The position numbers were made by a program, and so were the translations under genes. Positions 1 to 7,166 of a stretch of DNA of 22,500 bases are shown here, piece by piece. This stretch comes from JAVXTH01 sp036642795 (GTDB lineage: Bacteria > Bacillota_I > Bacilli_A > Erysipelotrichales > Erysipelotrichaceae). The notes below the pieces were generated by a model. It did not search any database. It saw nothing but the letters and a program-made list of their open reading frames with translations, and had not been told where the DNA came from. Location: assembly GCA_036642795.1 (NCBI GenBank), contig JAVXTH010000022.1, forward strand, positions 1 to 22,500, written 5' to 3'. How positions within the stretch are numbered: the stretch's first letter is position 1; each line of letters begins with the position of its first letter.

Positions 1-51
1 GAAATTAAAACATCAAATCAGCCTGCAAGAAGCTTAAATCCACGGGCGTAA
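1..51 (+). CDS. Possible 3' end of an upstream gene (partial)
   Basis: The first 16 codons are open in frame 1 and end at a TAA at 49-51, only 3 bases before the -35 box of the deoC promoter. The 16-residue tail is polar and ends in NPRA. I do not recognise it. No terminator hairpin follows, so if this is a real gene it could read through into deoC. The open stretch is short enough to be chance. Confidence 0.3.
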   Translation, partial: EIKTSNQPARSLNPRA

Positions 52-54
52 AAC

Positions 55-83
55 TTGACTGGTATATATTACAATGATATAAT
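55..83 (+). promoter_or_regulatory. Sigma-A-type promoter of deoC
   Basis: TTGACT (55-60), a 17-base spacer and TATAAT (78-83) give a near-consensus vegetative promoter. TG at 75-76 makes it an extended -10. It lies 26 bases before the deoC start, with a GAGGGG ribosome binding site at 97-102. Confidence 0.8.
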
Positions 84-108
84 GTCATAACATATTGAGG
101 GGATAATT

Positions 109-771
109 ATGGATAAAATGACACTTGCGAAAATGATTGATCAAACTTTTTTAAAACCGTTTGCTACTCATGAAGATATGAAACGACTCTGCAGCGATGC
201 TAGGAAGTATGGCTTTGGAATGGTAGCAATTAATTCAGTTCAATGTTCTTTGTGTAAAGAATTATTGAAAGGTAGTGATGTTCATGTAGGAGCAGCGATT
301 GGCTTTCCTTTAGGACAAACGACAATTGAAAGTAAAGTCTTTGAAACACTCGATGCGATTAAAAACGGAGCCGATGAAATTGACTATGTGATTAATCTTA
401 CCGAATGCATTGCAGGTAACGATGCTTATATTAAAGATGAAATGACTCAGATAGTAGAAGCATGTCACCAACATCATGTAATTGTGAAAGTTATCTTTGA
501 GAATTGTTATTTAAATAAAAGTGAAATCATTCGCTTATGTGAAATTGCGAAACAAGTTAAACCGGATTTTATTAAAACGAGTACCGGTTTTGGTACTGGT
601 AGTGCAACCTTAAGGGATGTTATCTTAATGAAACAGTGTGTCGGAGATGAAGTAAAGATTAAAGCAGCGGGAGGAATTCGTTGTTTAAAAGATGCTTTGA
701 AATTTATTGAAGCAGGTGCCAGTAGAATTGGCACAAGCAATGGAATTGAAATTGTTGAAGAGCTAAAATAA
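109..771 (+). CDS. deoC: Deoxyribose-phosphate aldolase
   Basis: The enzyme cleaves 2-deoxyribose 5-phosphate to glyceraldehyde 3-phosphate and acetaldehyde, the last step of cytosolic deoxynucleoside catabolism. The 220 residues match the usual length of the short bacterial DeoC and form one TIM-barrel domain. Visible family motifs are DEIDYVIN near residue 90, the Schiff-base lysine in KTSTGFG (K156), and the second active-site lysine in KIKAAGGIR near residue 185. The ATG at 109 has GAGGGG 6 bases upstream. It appears monocistronic: it has its own promoter, and a strong terminator begins right after the stop. No deoR, deoB or nucleoside phosphorylase gene is in view, so regulation cannot be read here. 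Confidence 0.95.
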   Translation: MDKMTLAKMIDQTFLKPFATHEDMKRLCSDARKYGFGMVAINSVQCSLCKELLKGSDVHVGAAIGFPLGQTTIESKVFETLDAIKNGADEIDYVINLTECIAGNDAYIKDEMTQIVEACHQHHVIVKVIFENCYLNKSEIIRLCEIAKQVKPDFIKTSTGFGTGSATLRDVILMKQCVGDEVKIKAAGGIRCLKDALKFIEAGASRIGTSNGIEIVEELK

Positions 772-778
772 GGAAAGG

Positions 779-811
779 AAGAATCAATGAATTAAGATTG
801 ATTCTTTTTTT
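779..811 (+). terminator. Intrinsic terminator of deoC
   Basis: A perfect stem AAGAATCAAT (779-788) / ATTGATTCTT (797-806) encloses an 8-base loop, and the T-run continues to 811. It starts 7 bases after the deoC stop. Confidence 0.85.
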
Positions 812-837
812 GTTTTCATTTAATAATGTAATCTTAC

Positions 838-866
838 TTAATGTTTTCTTTATTATATGATATTAT
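838..866 (+). promoter_or_regulatory. Probable promoter of the glucosaminidase gene
   Basis: TGATATTAT at 858-866 is an extended -10 element, 24 bases before the start codon. The -35 at 17-base spacing (TTAATG, 838-843) is poor, so the TG extension would carry most of the recognition. GGAGG at 878-882 is the ribosome binding site. Confidence 0.45.
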
Positions 867-889
867 TATAGTTACTTGGAGGTACTCAT

Positions 890-3523
890 ATGATTAAAAA
901 GACTATCCTTATGATGTTATCTTTCCTACTGTTGCTTAGCAATGTTACAAGTGTTAATGCATTGGAAGAAGCTAAATTTATCGATGATGAAGCTTATCAT
1001 GTTGTTAATATAAATGATAAGGGAAAAATCAAAGAGTATGGTAGTAAAGATAATTATGAAGATGCCTTACTTTTTTATGAAAAGAAAAAGAAAAAAGCAA
1101 GTAATGCGGCTATTTATTATAAACAAAAATTTATTGTAATGGAATATGGAATTGCACGAATCAAAAGAGACAATCAATGCACTTATAATGTTGAATATAC
1201 AAACATTGATAATGGTGAAAATGGTTATACAAATGGTTGTTATGGAGTTGATGGAGCCTATCTTTCAACCGATTATGAGAACCAGAAAATTAAGTTTCGC
1301 ATATCGGATGTAAATGCGAGTGCAAATTGGAATGATATTGAAATTATGCCATGGTTAAAGGATAGTGAACTATCGAATTATGAAGTGGTAAATGGTGAAT
1401 TGATTCATCATATTAAAACAGATTTTTCATATCGTGGATTTAATGCAAGTGTTACTTTAGGGGCTGCACCCCTTTATTTAAAAGAGAAACATGCTTATTA
1501 TAGTTATGATGGACAATATTTTTATAAACAAAAAGATTATAAAAAAATGATCGATGATTATCGTTCTCATCATTTTAATCATGCGATTAATTCTAACAAA
1601 CCTTTTTATAACTATTATCAATATTTACCACACCGCAGTGTTAGTAATTATAGCGCTCAAGAATTGAATCAATATATTGCGCAAAAGATTGGAATCACAA
1701 CTTCAATTGCTACTTATGTAGATGAAGATCATAACGGCATTCATGATGGTTTAAATCAATCCCTGTTTTATAACAGTGGGGATGCGTTCCTTCAATATCA
1801 AAGTATTTATGGGGCAAATGCCTTGATGATGATGGCAGTAGCTCGAAATGAGAGTGCGAGTGGTCGTAGTGCGATTGCTTACACTAAGAATAATCTGTTT
1901 GGTCATAGTGCTTTTGATAGCGATGCGCAAGCAAGTGCTGCTCGTTATTTTAATCCTGCTCAAAGCATTGGTTCACATGCCAAGAATTATATTTCAGGTA
2001 GTTATGGGAATCCAGAAAAGTTCATGTACCATGGAAGTTTCTTTGGGAATAAAGAAAGTGGGATGAATGTATCCTATGCATCCGATCCTTATTGGGGAGA
2101 GAAAGCTGCTCAATATACCTATCTTATCGATCGTGATTTAGGTGAGAAAGACTTAAATTATTATTGCTTAGGCATCAAAGATAACTTTATGCCGGTTTCA
2201 GTTTATAAAAAAAGCGAGGAAGAAAGTGAAGTTTTATATGAAGTTAAAATGGCGGATTATGCTTTTTTGATTCTTGACAAAATAGATAAAAATAATAATA
2301 CATGGTATAAGATACAGAGCGATCCGGTTCTTAAAAAAAGTGAAAAGCAACCTTATGATTATAATTTTAATAAAAATATCGGTTACATAAAAGCAAGTGA
2401 TGTACAAAGCATATTAAATAAGCATCAAATAAAGAAACCTAAAAACTATATTAATATCACGTTTGATGCAGGTCGTGGTAGTTTTGATTTTGATAAGAAA
2501 CGCTGTGTTTTACAAGTGAATAAAGGAAGTCTACCTTCCATTACAAATCCAACAGCAGCTCATTATCAATTCGTAAAATGGGACAAAGAAATTCAACCTG
2601 CGAATAAAACACGTACTTATAAAGCTAAATGGAAGCAAGTAGATAAGATTAGTTGGAAGAAAAAGCCTAAAACAAACTATCTAGAAGGCGATAAGCTCGA
2701 TGTAAGCAACGCTTCCATTCTAGTTGAATATAAAGATGGTAGTCAAAAAACAATCGCACTGAGTGGCGATATGATGGTCGATTATAATCTAAATGAAGTA
2801 GGGAAAAAGACATGGCATGTGGAAACATGTGGTTATCAATTAAAACTAAAAGTAAAGATTAGTAAGAATACGAAAAAAGTTAAACAAGAAGAAACATACC
2901 AAGCAATTCAAGAAGTAATTCAAAGGTATCAAAATTGTAAACATTTTACGAAGAAAGATAAAAAACTAATACAAAACTTACAACATAAAATTAAGAAATA
3001 TGAATTAGATGATATTTCAGTAGAAAGTTTACGTAGTTTAGATCGTATTTATAAAAAAGCATTTAAACAAATTGAAGTAAATATTCAAGGTATGGAAGGA
3101 ACTGCTTTTTCAGGACTTAGAGAAATGTTAGATGAAAAGGCTTTAAAACAAGCCGATACTAAGATTAACGTTGAATTAAAAAAAGGGTGTGATGGTAGTC
3201 ATAAAGTAAGTTTAAAAAGAATTAGTGAAGCAAATGATTATATATTAGATCGTTATGTATCCTTGCGCATAACGGCGCAAGATGAAGTCCTAGATGATTT
3301 TAATCCAGGGGTACTTGTTTCAATTCCAAAAGCAAGTGATGCGAGTAAATCAAGTCAATATATTGTACTTAGAGAAGCAAAAGGGAATGTTTTTAGAGTT
3401 AAAACCTATCAAAGCAAAACCAAGATTCAATTCATTGCTAAACATAATGGTACTTATGCGATTACTCATGTGATAAATCATTCAATGAAAGAGGCGAGTG
3501 ATGTTAAGGAAGTCGACGAGTAA
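890..3523 (+). CDS. Secreted endo-beta-N-acetylglucosaminidase (autolysin-like) with InlB-type and Ig-like domains
   Basis: Likely an exported peptidoglycan hydrolase cleaving glycan strands. Residues 1-24 are a signal peptide (lysines, a leucine-rich core, then VNA before the cut). A lineage-type N-terminal region of about 230 residues follows. The glucosaminidase (GH73-like) domain spans about 240-420: the motif ARNESASGRS carries the expected catalytic glutamate (E321), then NNLFGHSAFD and the ASDPYWGEKAA signature. An SH3-like stretch lies near 440-510, an InlB/Listeria-Bacteroides repeat at about 522-582 (TFDAGRG through KWDKEI to YKAKWK), and a Big_3-type Ig-like domain at about 583-665. 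The last 200 residues are lysine-rich and partly helical, with no match I recognise. No LPXTG motif, C-terminal membrane helix or repeated wall-binding motif is visible, so retention in the wall is probably non-covalent. The ATG has GGAGG 7 bases upstream. Confidence 0.88.
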   Translation: MIKKTILMMLSFLLLLSNVTSVNALEEAKFIDDEAYHVVNINDKGKIKEYGSKDNYEDALLFYEKKKKKASNAAIYYKQKFIVMEYGIARIKRDNQCTYNVEYTNIDNGENGYTNGCYGVDGAYLSTDYENQKIKFRISDVNASANWNDIEIMPWLKDSELSNYEVVNGELIHHIKTDFSYRGFNASVTLGAAPLYLKEKHAYYSYDGQYFYKQKDYKKMIDDYRSHHFNHAINSNKPFYNYYQYLPHRSVSNYSAQELNQYIAQKIGITTSIATYVDEDHNGIHDGLNQSLFYNSGDAFLQYQSIYGANALMMMAVARNESASGRSAIAYTKNNLFGHSAFDSDAQASAARYFNPAQSIGSHAKNYISGSYGNPEKFMYHGSFFGNKESGMNVSYASDPYWGEKAAQYTYLIDRDLGEKDLNYYCLGIKDNFMPVSVYKKSEEESEVLYEVKMADYAFLILDKIDKNNNTWYKIQSDPVLKKSEKQPYDYNFNKNIGYIKASDVQSILNKHQIKKPKNYINITFDAGRGSFDFDKKRCVLQVNKGSLPSITNPTAAHYQFVKWDKEIQPANKTRTYKAKWKQVDKISWKKKPKTNYLEGDKLDVSNASILVEYKDGSQKTIALSGDMMVDYNLNEVGKKTWHVETCGYQLKLKVKISKNTKKVKQEETYQAIQEVIQRYQNCKHFTKKDKKLIQNLQHKIKKYELDDISVESLRSLDRIYKKAFKQIEVNIQGMEGTAFSGLREMLDEKALKQADTKINVELKKGCDGSHKVSLKRISEANDYILDRYVSLRITAQDEVLDDFNPGVLVSIPKASDASKSSQYIVLREAKGNVFRVKTYQSKTKIQFIAKHNGTYAITHVINHSMKEASDVKEVDE

Positions 3524-3578
3524 AACAGGTAAGTAAACGATCAATCACACTAGTTATACGCAAGTTAGGAGAATGTTT

Positions 3579-4961
3579 ATGGATTATTTCATCATATTAT
3601 TAGCTACGATTATAAAGTCTTTCCCATCGATTTGTCTTTTATTATTTACCTTTAAAGATGATCTAAGGTTTTCTTATAAAATCAATTTTATAATAATAAC
3701 TTTATTAATCTTTTTATCTTCAATTGCTTCAAATATTGTAGTGAAGTTAGGATTGATCAATGGTATCTTTGAATCTTTCTATGCTTTATTCATGTTATTT
3801 GTTTTAATCATTATCATGATTGTTTTTTTAAAGAATACCAAAAAGAATCTATTTAAAATTATCTTTACGATCTTTTTATATAAAAGCTTAGCCGATAGTA
3901 TTATTTTTACGGCACGCTTATTCTCTCGTTATCATACTTTTTTATTGAATACTGACATTGATCCAGTCAGTAGTTATTTCCTTGTATCGAATGGGTTACC
4001 AGCGGTAATGTTTGATACACTCTTTATTCTAATTTCAATACCATTTATCCTGTATTTAATTAAAGAATATATTCGACCTTTGATTGAAAGCCAAGAGAAT
4101 TATAATTTTTGGCGCTATTTATGGTTAATTCCACTTACGTTCTTTATCTTATTTCGTTTCTTCATTTATCCAAGTTACTTTGTTCAAACCTATGATTCTT
4201 ATAATATAATGTTATTGATTTCACCGATTTGGGTTATTTGTATTGCCTTTGTTTATTTATTAATTTTAAAAATGTTATTACAAACAGCAAATGCTTTACA
4301 AGTTCAAAAAGAATTAGAACTAACTAATTTACATATTAAAATGGAAGAAGAACATTATGAGAATTTCCAATTAAGTGTAGAGAAGATGCGAAAAACGAAA
4401 CACGATAGTCGTCATCGAATTCTACTATTAAAAAGTTATATCAAAGATAATAATCTGGTTGCTTTGGATAAAGAATTGGATTGTGAATTTAATGAAATGC
4501 AAGATAATTGTTATCAATCAATTTGTGATAATTATGCCATTGATGTCATAGCTGGACATTATCTTGCGAAGTTTAATAAAGATAAGATCAGCAATGAATT
4601 TAATCTTAATATTAAAAATAATATCTTTGTAACACCAATTGATTTAAGTGTTTTATTTGGAAATCTTTTAGAAAATGCCTATGAAGCAATTGAAAGACAA
4701 ATTGACTTACCTAAATTTGTCCAAATTAAAGCTCGATTAACAAGTGATAGTACGATGGTTTTATCCATTCGTAATAGTTATGAGGGAATCATTCAAGAAG
4801 GACCTCAAGGTTTTAACTCGAGTAAACGTCCAGAAATAGGGATTGGTATTAAAAGTGTCCAAGCGATTGTTAAGAAATATAATGGGAATATTAAAATCGA
4901 TTATCGCAATAGTGTCTTTAGTGTTTGTGTTATGTTAGCACGACAAAAGAATGATAATTAA
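3579..4961 (+). CDS. Membrane sensor histidine kinase, GHKL (AgrC-like) family
   Basis: The N-terminal 230 residues are almost wholly hydrophobic and form about six membrane helices, as in AgrC-type receptors. A helical linker leads to the phosphoacceptor region KHDSRHR (histidine near 275). The GHKL ATPase domain follows, with N-box LFGNLLENAYEA (near 360) and G-box GIGIKSVQ (near 420). It probably autophosphorylates on a membrane signal and passes phosphate to the LytTR regulator downstream. I choose ATG 3579, giving 460 residues: AGGAG at 3567-3571 is 7 bases from it but only 1 base from the ATG at 3573. It is a paralogue of the kinase at 5803 (both carry RYLWLIP after the fifth helix and SSKR before the G-box). 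No agrB or agrD peptide gene is nearby. It lies 55 bases after the glucosaminidase with no terminator seen between. Confidence 0.9.
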   Translation: MDYFIILLATIIKSFPSICLLLFTFKDDLRFSYKINFIIITLLIFLSSIASNIVVKLGLINGIFESFYALFMLFVLIIIMIVFLKNTKKNLFKIIFTIFLYKSLADSIIFTARLFSRYHTFLLNTDIDPVSSYFLVSNGLPAVMFDTLFILISIPFILYLIKEYIRPLIESQENYNFWRYLWLIPLTFFILFRFFIYPSYFVQTYDSYNIMLLISPIWVICIAFVYLLILKMLLQTANALQVQKELELTNLHIKMEEEHYENFQLSVEKMRKTKHDSRHRILLLKSYIKDNNLVALDKELDCEFNEMQDNCYQSICDNYAIDVIAGHYLAKFNKDKISNEFNLNIKNNIFVTPIDLSVLFGNLLENAYEAIERQIDLPKFVQIKARLTSDSTMVLSIRNSYEGIIQEGPQGFNSSKRPEIGIGIKSVQAIVKKYNGNIKIDYRNSVFSVCVMLARQKNDN

Positions 4962-4965
4962 ATTA

Positions 4966-5006
4966 ATTGAATTATAAAATAAATCATCCAAATTTATTGA
5001 ATTATA
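4966..5006 (+). repeat. Two 11-bp direct repeats before the response-regulator promoter
   Basis: ATTGAATTATA occurs at 4966-4976 and again at 4996-5006, exactly 30 bases apart, about three helical turns. The second copy runs into the -10 region of the regulator gene. LytTR regulators bind direct repeats, so an autoregulatory site is possible, but the spacing and sequence do not fit the known AgrA consensus and the region is very AT-rich. Confidence 0.4.
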
Positions 5007-5015
5007 TGATATAAT
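5007..5015 (+). promoter_or_regulatory. Extended -10 promoter of the response regulator
   Basis: TGATATAAT at 5007-5015 is a full extended -10 element with no clear -35 at 17 bases. It suggests the regulator and second kinase can be transcribed separately from the first kinase, with a leader of about 55 bases. Confidence 0.5.
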
Positions 5016-5077
5016 TTAAGGGCTTAAGATTATCTAACAATCAAGTTACGTATTTTTAATACTAAGGGGGTATTAAA

Positions 5078-5800
5078 TTGGAAATCGCAATCATTGATGA
5101 TGACAATAAAGATTACAATTTGTTAGCAAGTTATCTTGATACATATTTTTCAGGTAAATCAATTCCGTGTACTTATCATAAATTTAATTGTTCGGAAGCT
5201 TTTCTAGGCGAATTTGTCGCCGACCGTTTTGATATCATTTTCTTAGATATTTTTATGCCAGGAATGAATGGGATGGAGTGTGCACATGTGATTCGTAAAA
5301 GCGATCATCGAGCACAAATTATCTTTACTTCATCCAGTAGTGATTATGCGATTGAAGGCTATCAAGTAAATGCTAATTTCTATCTTTTAAAGCCGTATCG
5401 TTATGATGAATTTGAAATGGCAATGAATAGTTGTTGTGGTGAATTAGATTTTTATAATGATTTCATCACCGTAAAAGAAGGTAGAATTTTTGTTCATATT
5501 TTAATTAAAGATATCATTTATACCGATTATTATAATCATTATATTCATATCCATACAAGCAAACGAATTATAAAAACTTATATGGCGTTTTCTGATTTTT
5601 CACCGATGTTAATTAATTATCCACAGTTTTTAATTGTATATCGCAATTGCATCATTAATTTAGATGAAGTTGAAATGTTAGATACCAAAGATTTTGTGAT
5701 GAAAGGTGATGTTTATATCCCAATTGCGAAAGCAAAACGTTATGAAATACGTCAGCATTATGTCGATTATTTATTTGAGAAATTAAGCAAGGAAAAATAA
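5078..5800 (+). CDS. LytTR-family response regulator (AgrA/LytR-like)
   Basis: The receiver domain covers about residues 1-120: acidic pocket IDDD at 5-8, phosphoacceptor D57 in FLDIFMPG, the switch threonine/serine region IIFTSSSSDYA, and the conserved lysine in YLLKPYR. The LytTR DNA-binding domain covers about 130-235 (ITVKEGRI, IIYTDYYNHYIHIHT, FLIVYRNCIINLDEVE). It is cytosolic and would bind promoter repeats when phosphorylated by one or both flanking kinases. The start is TTG at 5078, supported by AAGGGGG at 5064-5070 with 7-base spacing and by the receiver domain beginning at once. The stop is 2 bases before the second kinase, indicating coupled translation. Confidence 0.92.
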   Translation: MEIAIIDDDNKDYNLLASYLDTYFSGKSIPCTYHKFNCSEAFLGEFVADRFDIIFLDIFMPGMNGMECAHVIRKSDHRAQIIFTSSSSDYAIEGYQVNANFYLLKPYRYDEFEMAMNSCCGELDFYNDFITVKEGRIFVHILIKDIIYTDYYNHYIHIHTSKRIIKTYMAFSDFSPMLINYPQFLIVYRNCIINLDEVEMLDTKDFVMKGDVYIPIAKAKRYEIRQHYVDYLFEKLSKEK

Positions 5801-5802
5801 AC

Positions 5803-7146
5803 ATGTATCCAATCGAAGATATTTTAATCGATTCGATGTTGCGCTTGATTCCGGTTGTCTTAATTATTTATGCTTGTTTGAAGGGCAATATAAAAGTATC
5901 GGCAAAAGCATGTAGTTTGATTATATTATTTATCTGTTTATTATGTATGTTTACAATGATTCCTTTGTATGCATTTTTTAAAGGATTTACACCTTGGTTA
6001 ACTTATTATCGTTTATTATTTCCAATCTGTTGTCTGTTTATTGTATATTTCTTTATTAAGATATCATCCTATTGGCTCTTATTAGTTTATTTTATAGTCC
6101 AGAATTTTATGGATATTGTATCTTTAATAAAAGAGACTTTAGTTTTTTATACGATTCAAGGTGGTAGAATTAATCATTATGAAATTGCTTTATTTGAGAA
6201 TGCCCTTGTTTTAATCTTATTATTGCCTTTGATGGTTAAATTTATTGTACCTTATTTACGTAAGATTATTGAATATGAATCATATGAAGGGATATGGCGA
6301 TACCTTTGGCTTATCCCGTTTTCTTTTCGACAAATGTATTGGATTTCAATTGAACCTTTCTTCTTTATGAAGAATCAAGCCATTCATAATATATTAATGA
6401 TTACAATCATTTGGACTTTTGGTATATGTATGGTTTATGTGACGGTTTATCGAAGTTTATATGAAACAAAACAGAATGCTGAGCTACAAAAGAAACTAGC
6501 GATTGCGGATATGCAGACACTCTTACAAAAGCGCCAACAAGAAAGACTGCTTACTACCATCGAAGAGGTTCGCCATACGCGCCATGATTTACGGCATCAC
6601 TTATTGGCCTTAAGAAGTTATTCAGAGAAGAAAGACTTTGAGAAGATCAATCAATATATTGATGGTTATATTCACAGTGTATTTAAAGATGATGATATAA
6701 GACTTTGTGATAATGAACTGATTAATTCAATTATGCATTATTATAAATCGATATGTAATGTGAATCAGATTGAAATATTTATCAATGCCAAGCTTCCAAG
6801 ACAACTATTAATTGAAGATAGTGATCTATGCGTTATCTTTGGTAATACGATTGAAAATGCTTTAGAAGCTTGTCTTCGTCAAGAAGAAAATAAAAAACGA
6901 TTTATTAATGTGAAAGCAGAAATATTTGGTAATCAACAATTTGTCTTAGTTATTAAGAATTCTTATGATGGAAATATCTATCAAAATTCGCGTGGTGAAT
7001 TTATGTCTTCAAAAAGAACGCAAGTTGGGATTGGTGTGAGTTCCGTTAAAGAAATGTGTGAACGATATCGTGGAGTAGCTAAGTTTGAATATCAAGATGG
7101 AATTTTTACTGCTTCGATTATGCTTCAACCAAACAAAAGACCATAA
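5803..7146 (+). CDS. Membrane sensor histidine kinase, GHKL (AgrC-like) family, second copy
   Basis: 447 residues, with about six membrane helices over residues 1-220, a coiled linker rich in Gln and Arg, phosphoacceptor motif RHTRHDLRHH (H261), N-box IFGNTIENALEA (N348 region) and G-box GIGVSSVKEMC. It starts 2 bases after the response-regulator stop with no separate ribosome binding site, so it is probably translationally coupled. It resembles the kinase at 3579 but has diverged strongly in the sensor helices, which suggests the two kinases detect different signals and share one regulator. The terminator overlaps its stop codon. Confidence 0.9.
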   Translation: MYPIEDILIDSMLRLIPVVLIIYACLKGNIKVSAKACSLIILFICLLCMFTMIPLYAFFKGFTPWLTYYRLLFPICCLFIVYFFIKISSYWLLLVYFIVQNFMDIVSLIKETLVFYTIQGGRINHYEIALFENALVLILLLPLMVKFIVPYLRKIIEYESYEGIWRYLWLIPFSFRQMYWISIEPFFFMKNQAIHNILMITIIWTFGICMVYVTVYRSLYETKQNAELQKKLAIADMQTLLQKRQQERLLTTIEEVRHTRHDLRHHLLALRSYSEKKDFEKINQYIDGYIHSVFKDDDIRLCDNELINSIMHYYKSICNVNQIEIFINAKLPRQLLIEDSDLCVIFGNTIENALEACLRQEENKKRFINVKAEIFGNQQFVLVIKNSYDGNIYQNSRGEFMSSKRTQVGIGVSSVKEMCERYRGVAKFEYQDGIFTASIMLQPNKRP

Positions 7147-7165
7147 ATTGATTATGGCCTTTTTC
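7135..7165. terminator. Bidirectional terminator between the second kinase and the amylase gene
   Basis: AAAAGACCATAA (7135-7146) pairs with TTATGGCCTTTT (7152-7163) around a 5-base loop with one A-C mismatch, followed by T residues. The 5' arm includes the kinase stop codon. The A-run on the other side gives a T-run on the minus strand, so it can serve both convergent genes. Confidence 0.65.
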
Positions 7166-7166
7166 T

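Noticed and set aside
1751..2066. Open frames on both strands inside the glucosaminidase gene
   Set aside because: They are low-complexity shadows of the real frame, without ribosome binding sites, and overlap conserved catalytic-domain coding sequence.
4951..4977. Eight-codon frame (MIIKLIEL) overlapping the end of the first kinase, considered as a signalling peptide
   Set aside because: It lies within kinase coding sequence and AT-rich DNA, has no ribosome binding site and is too short to carry a leader and core peptide as in AgrD.
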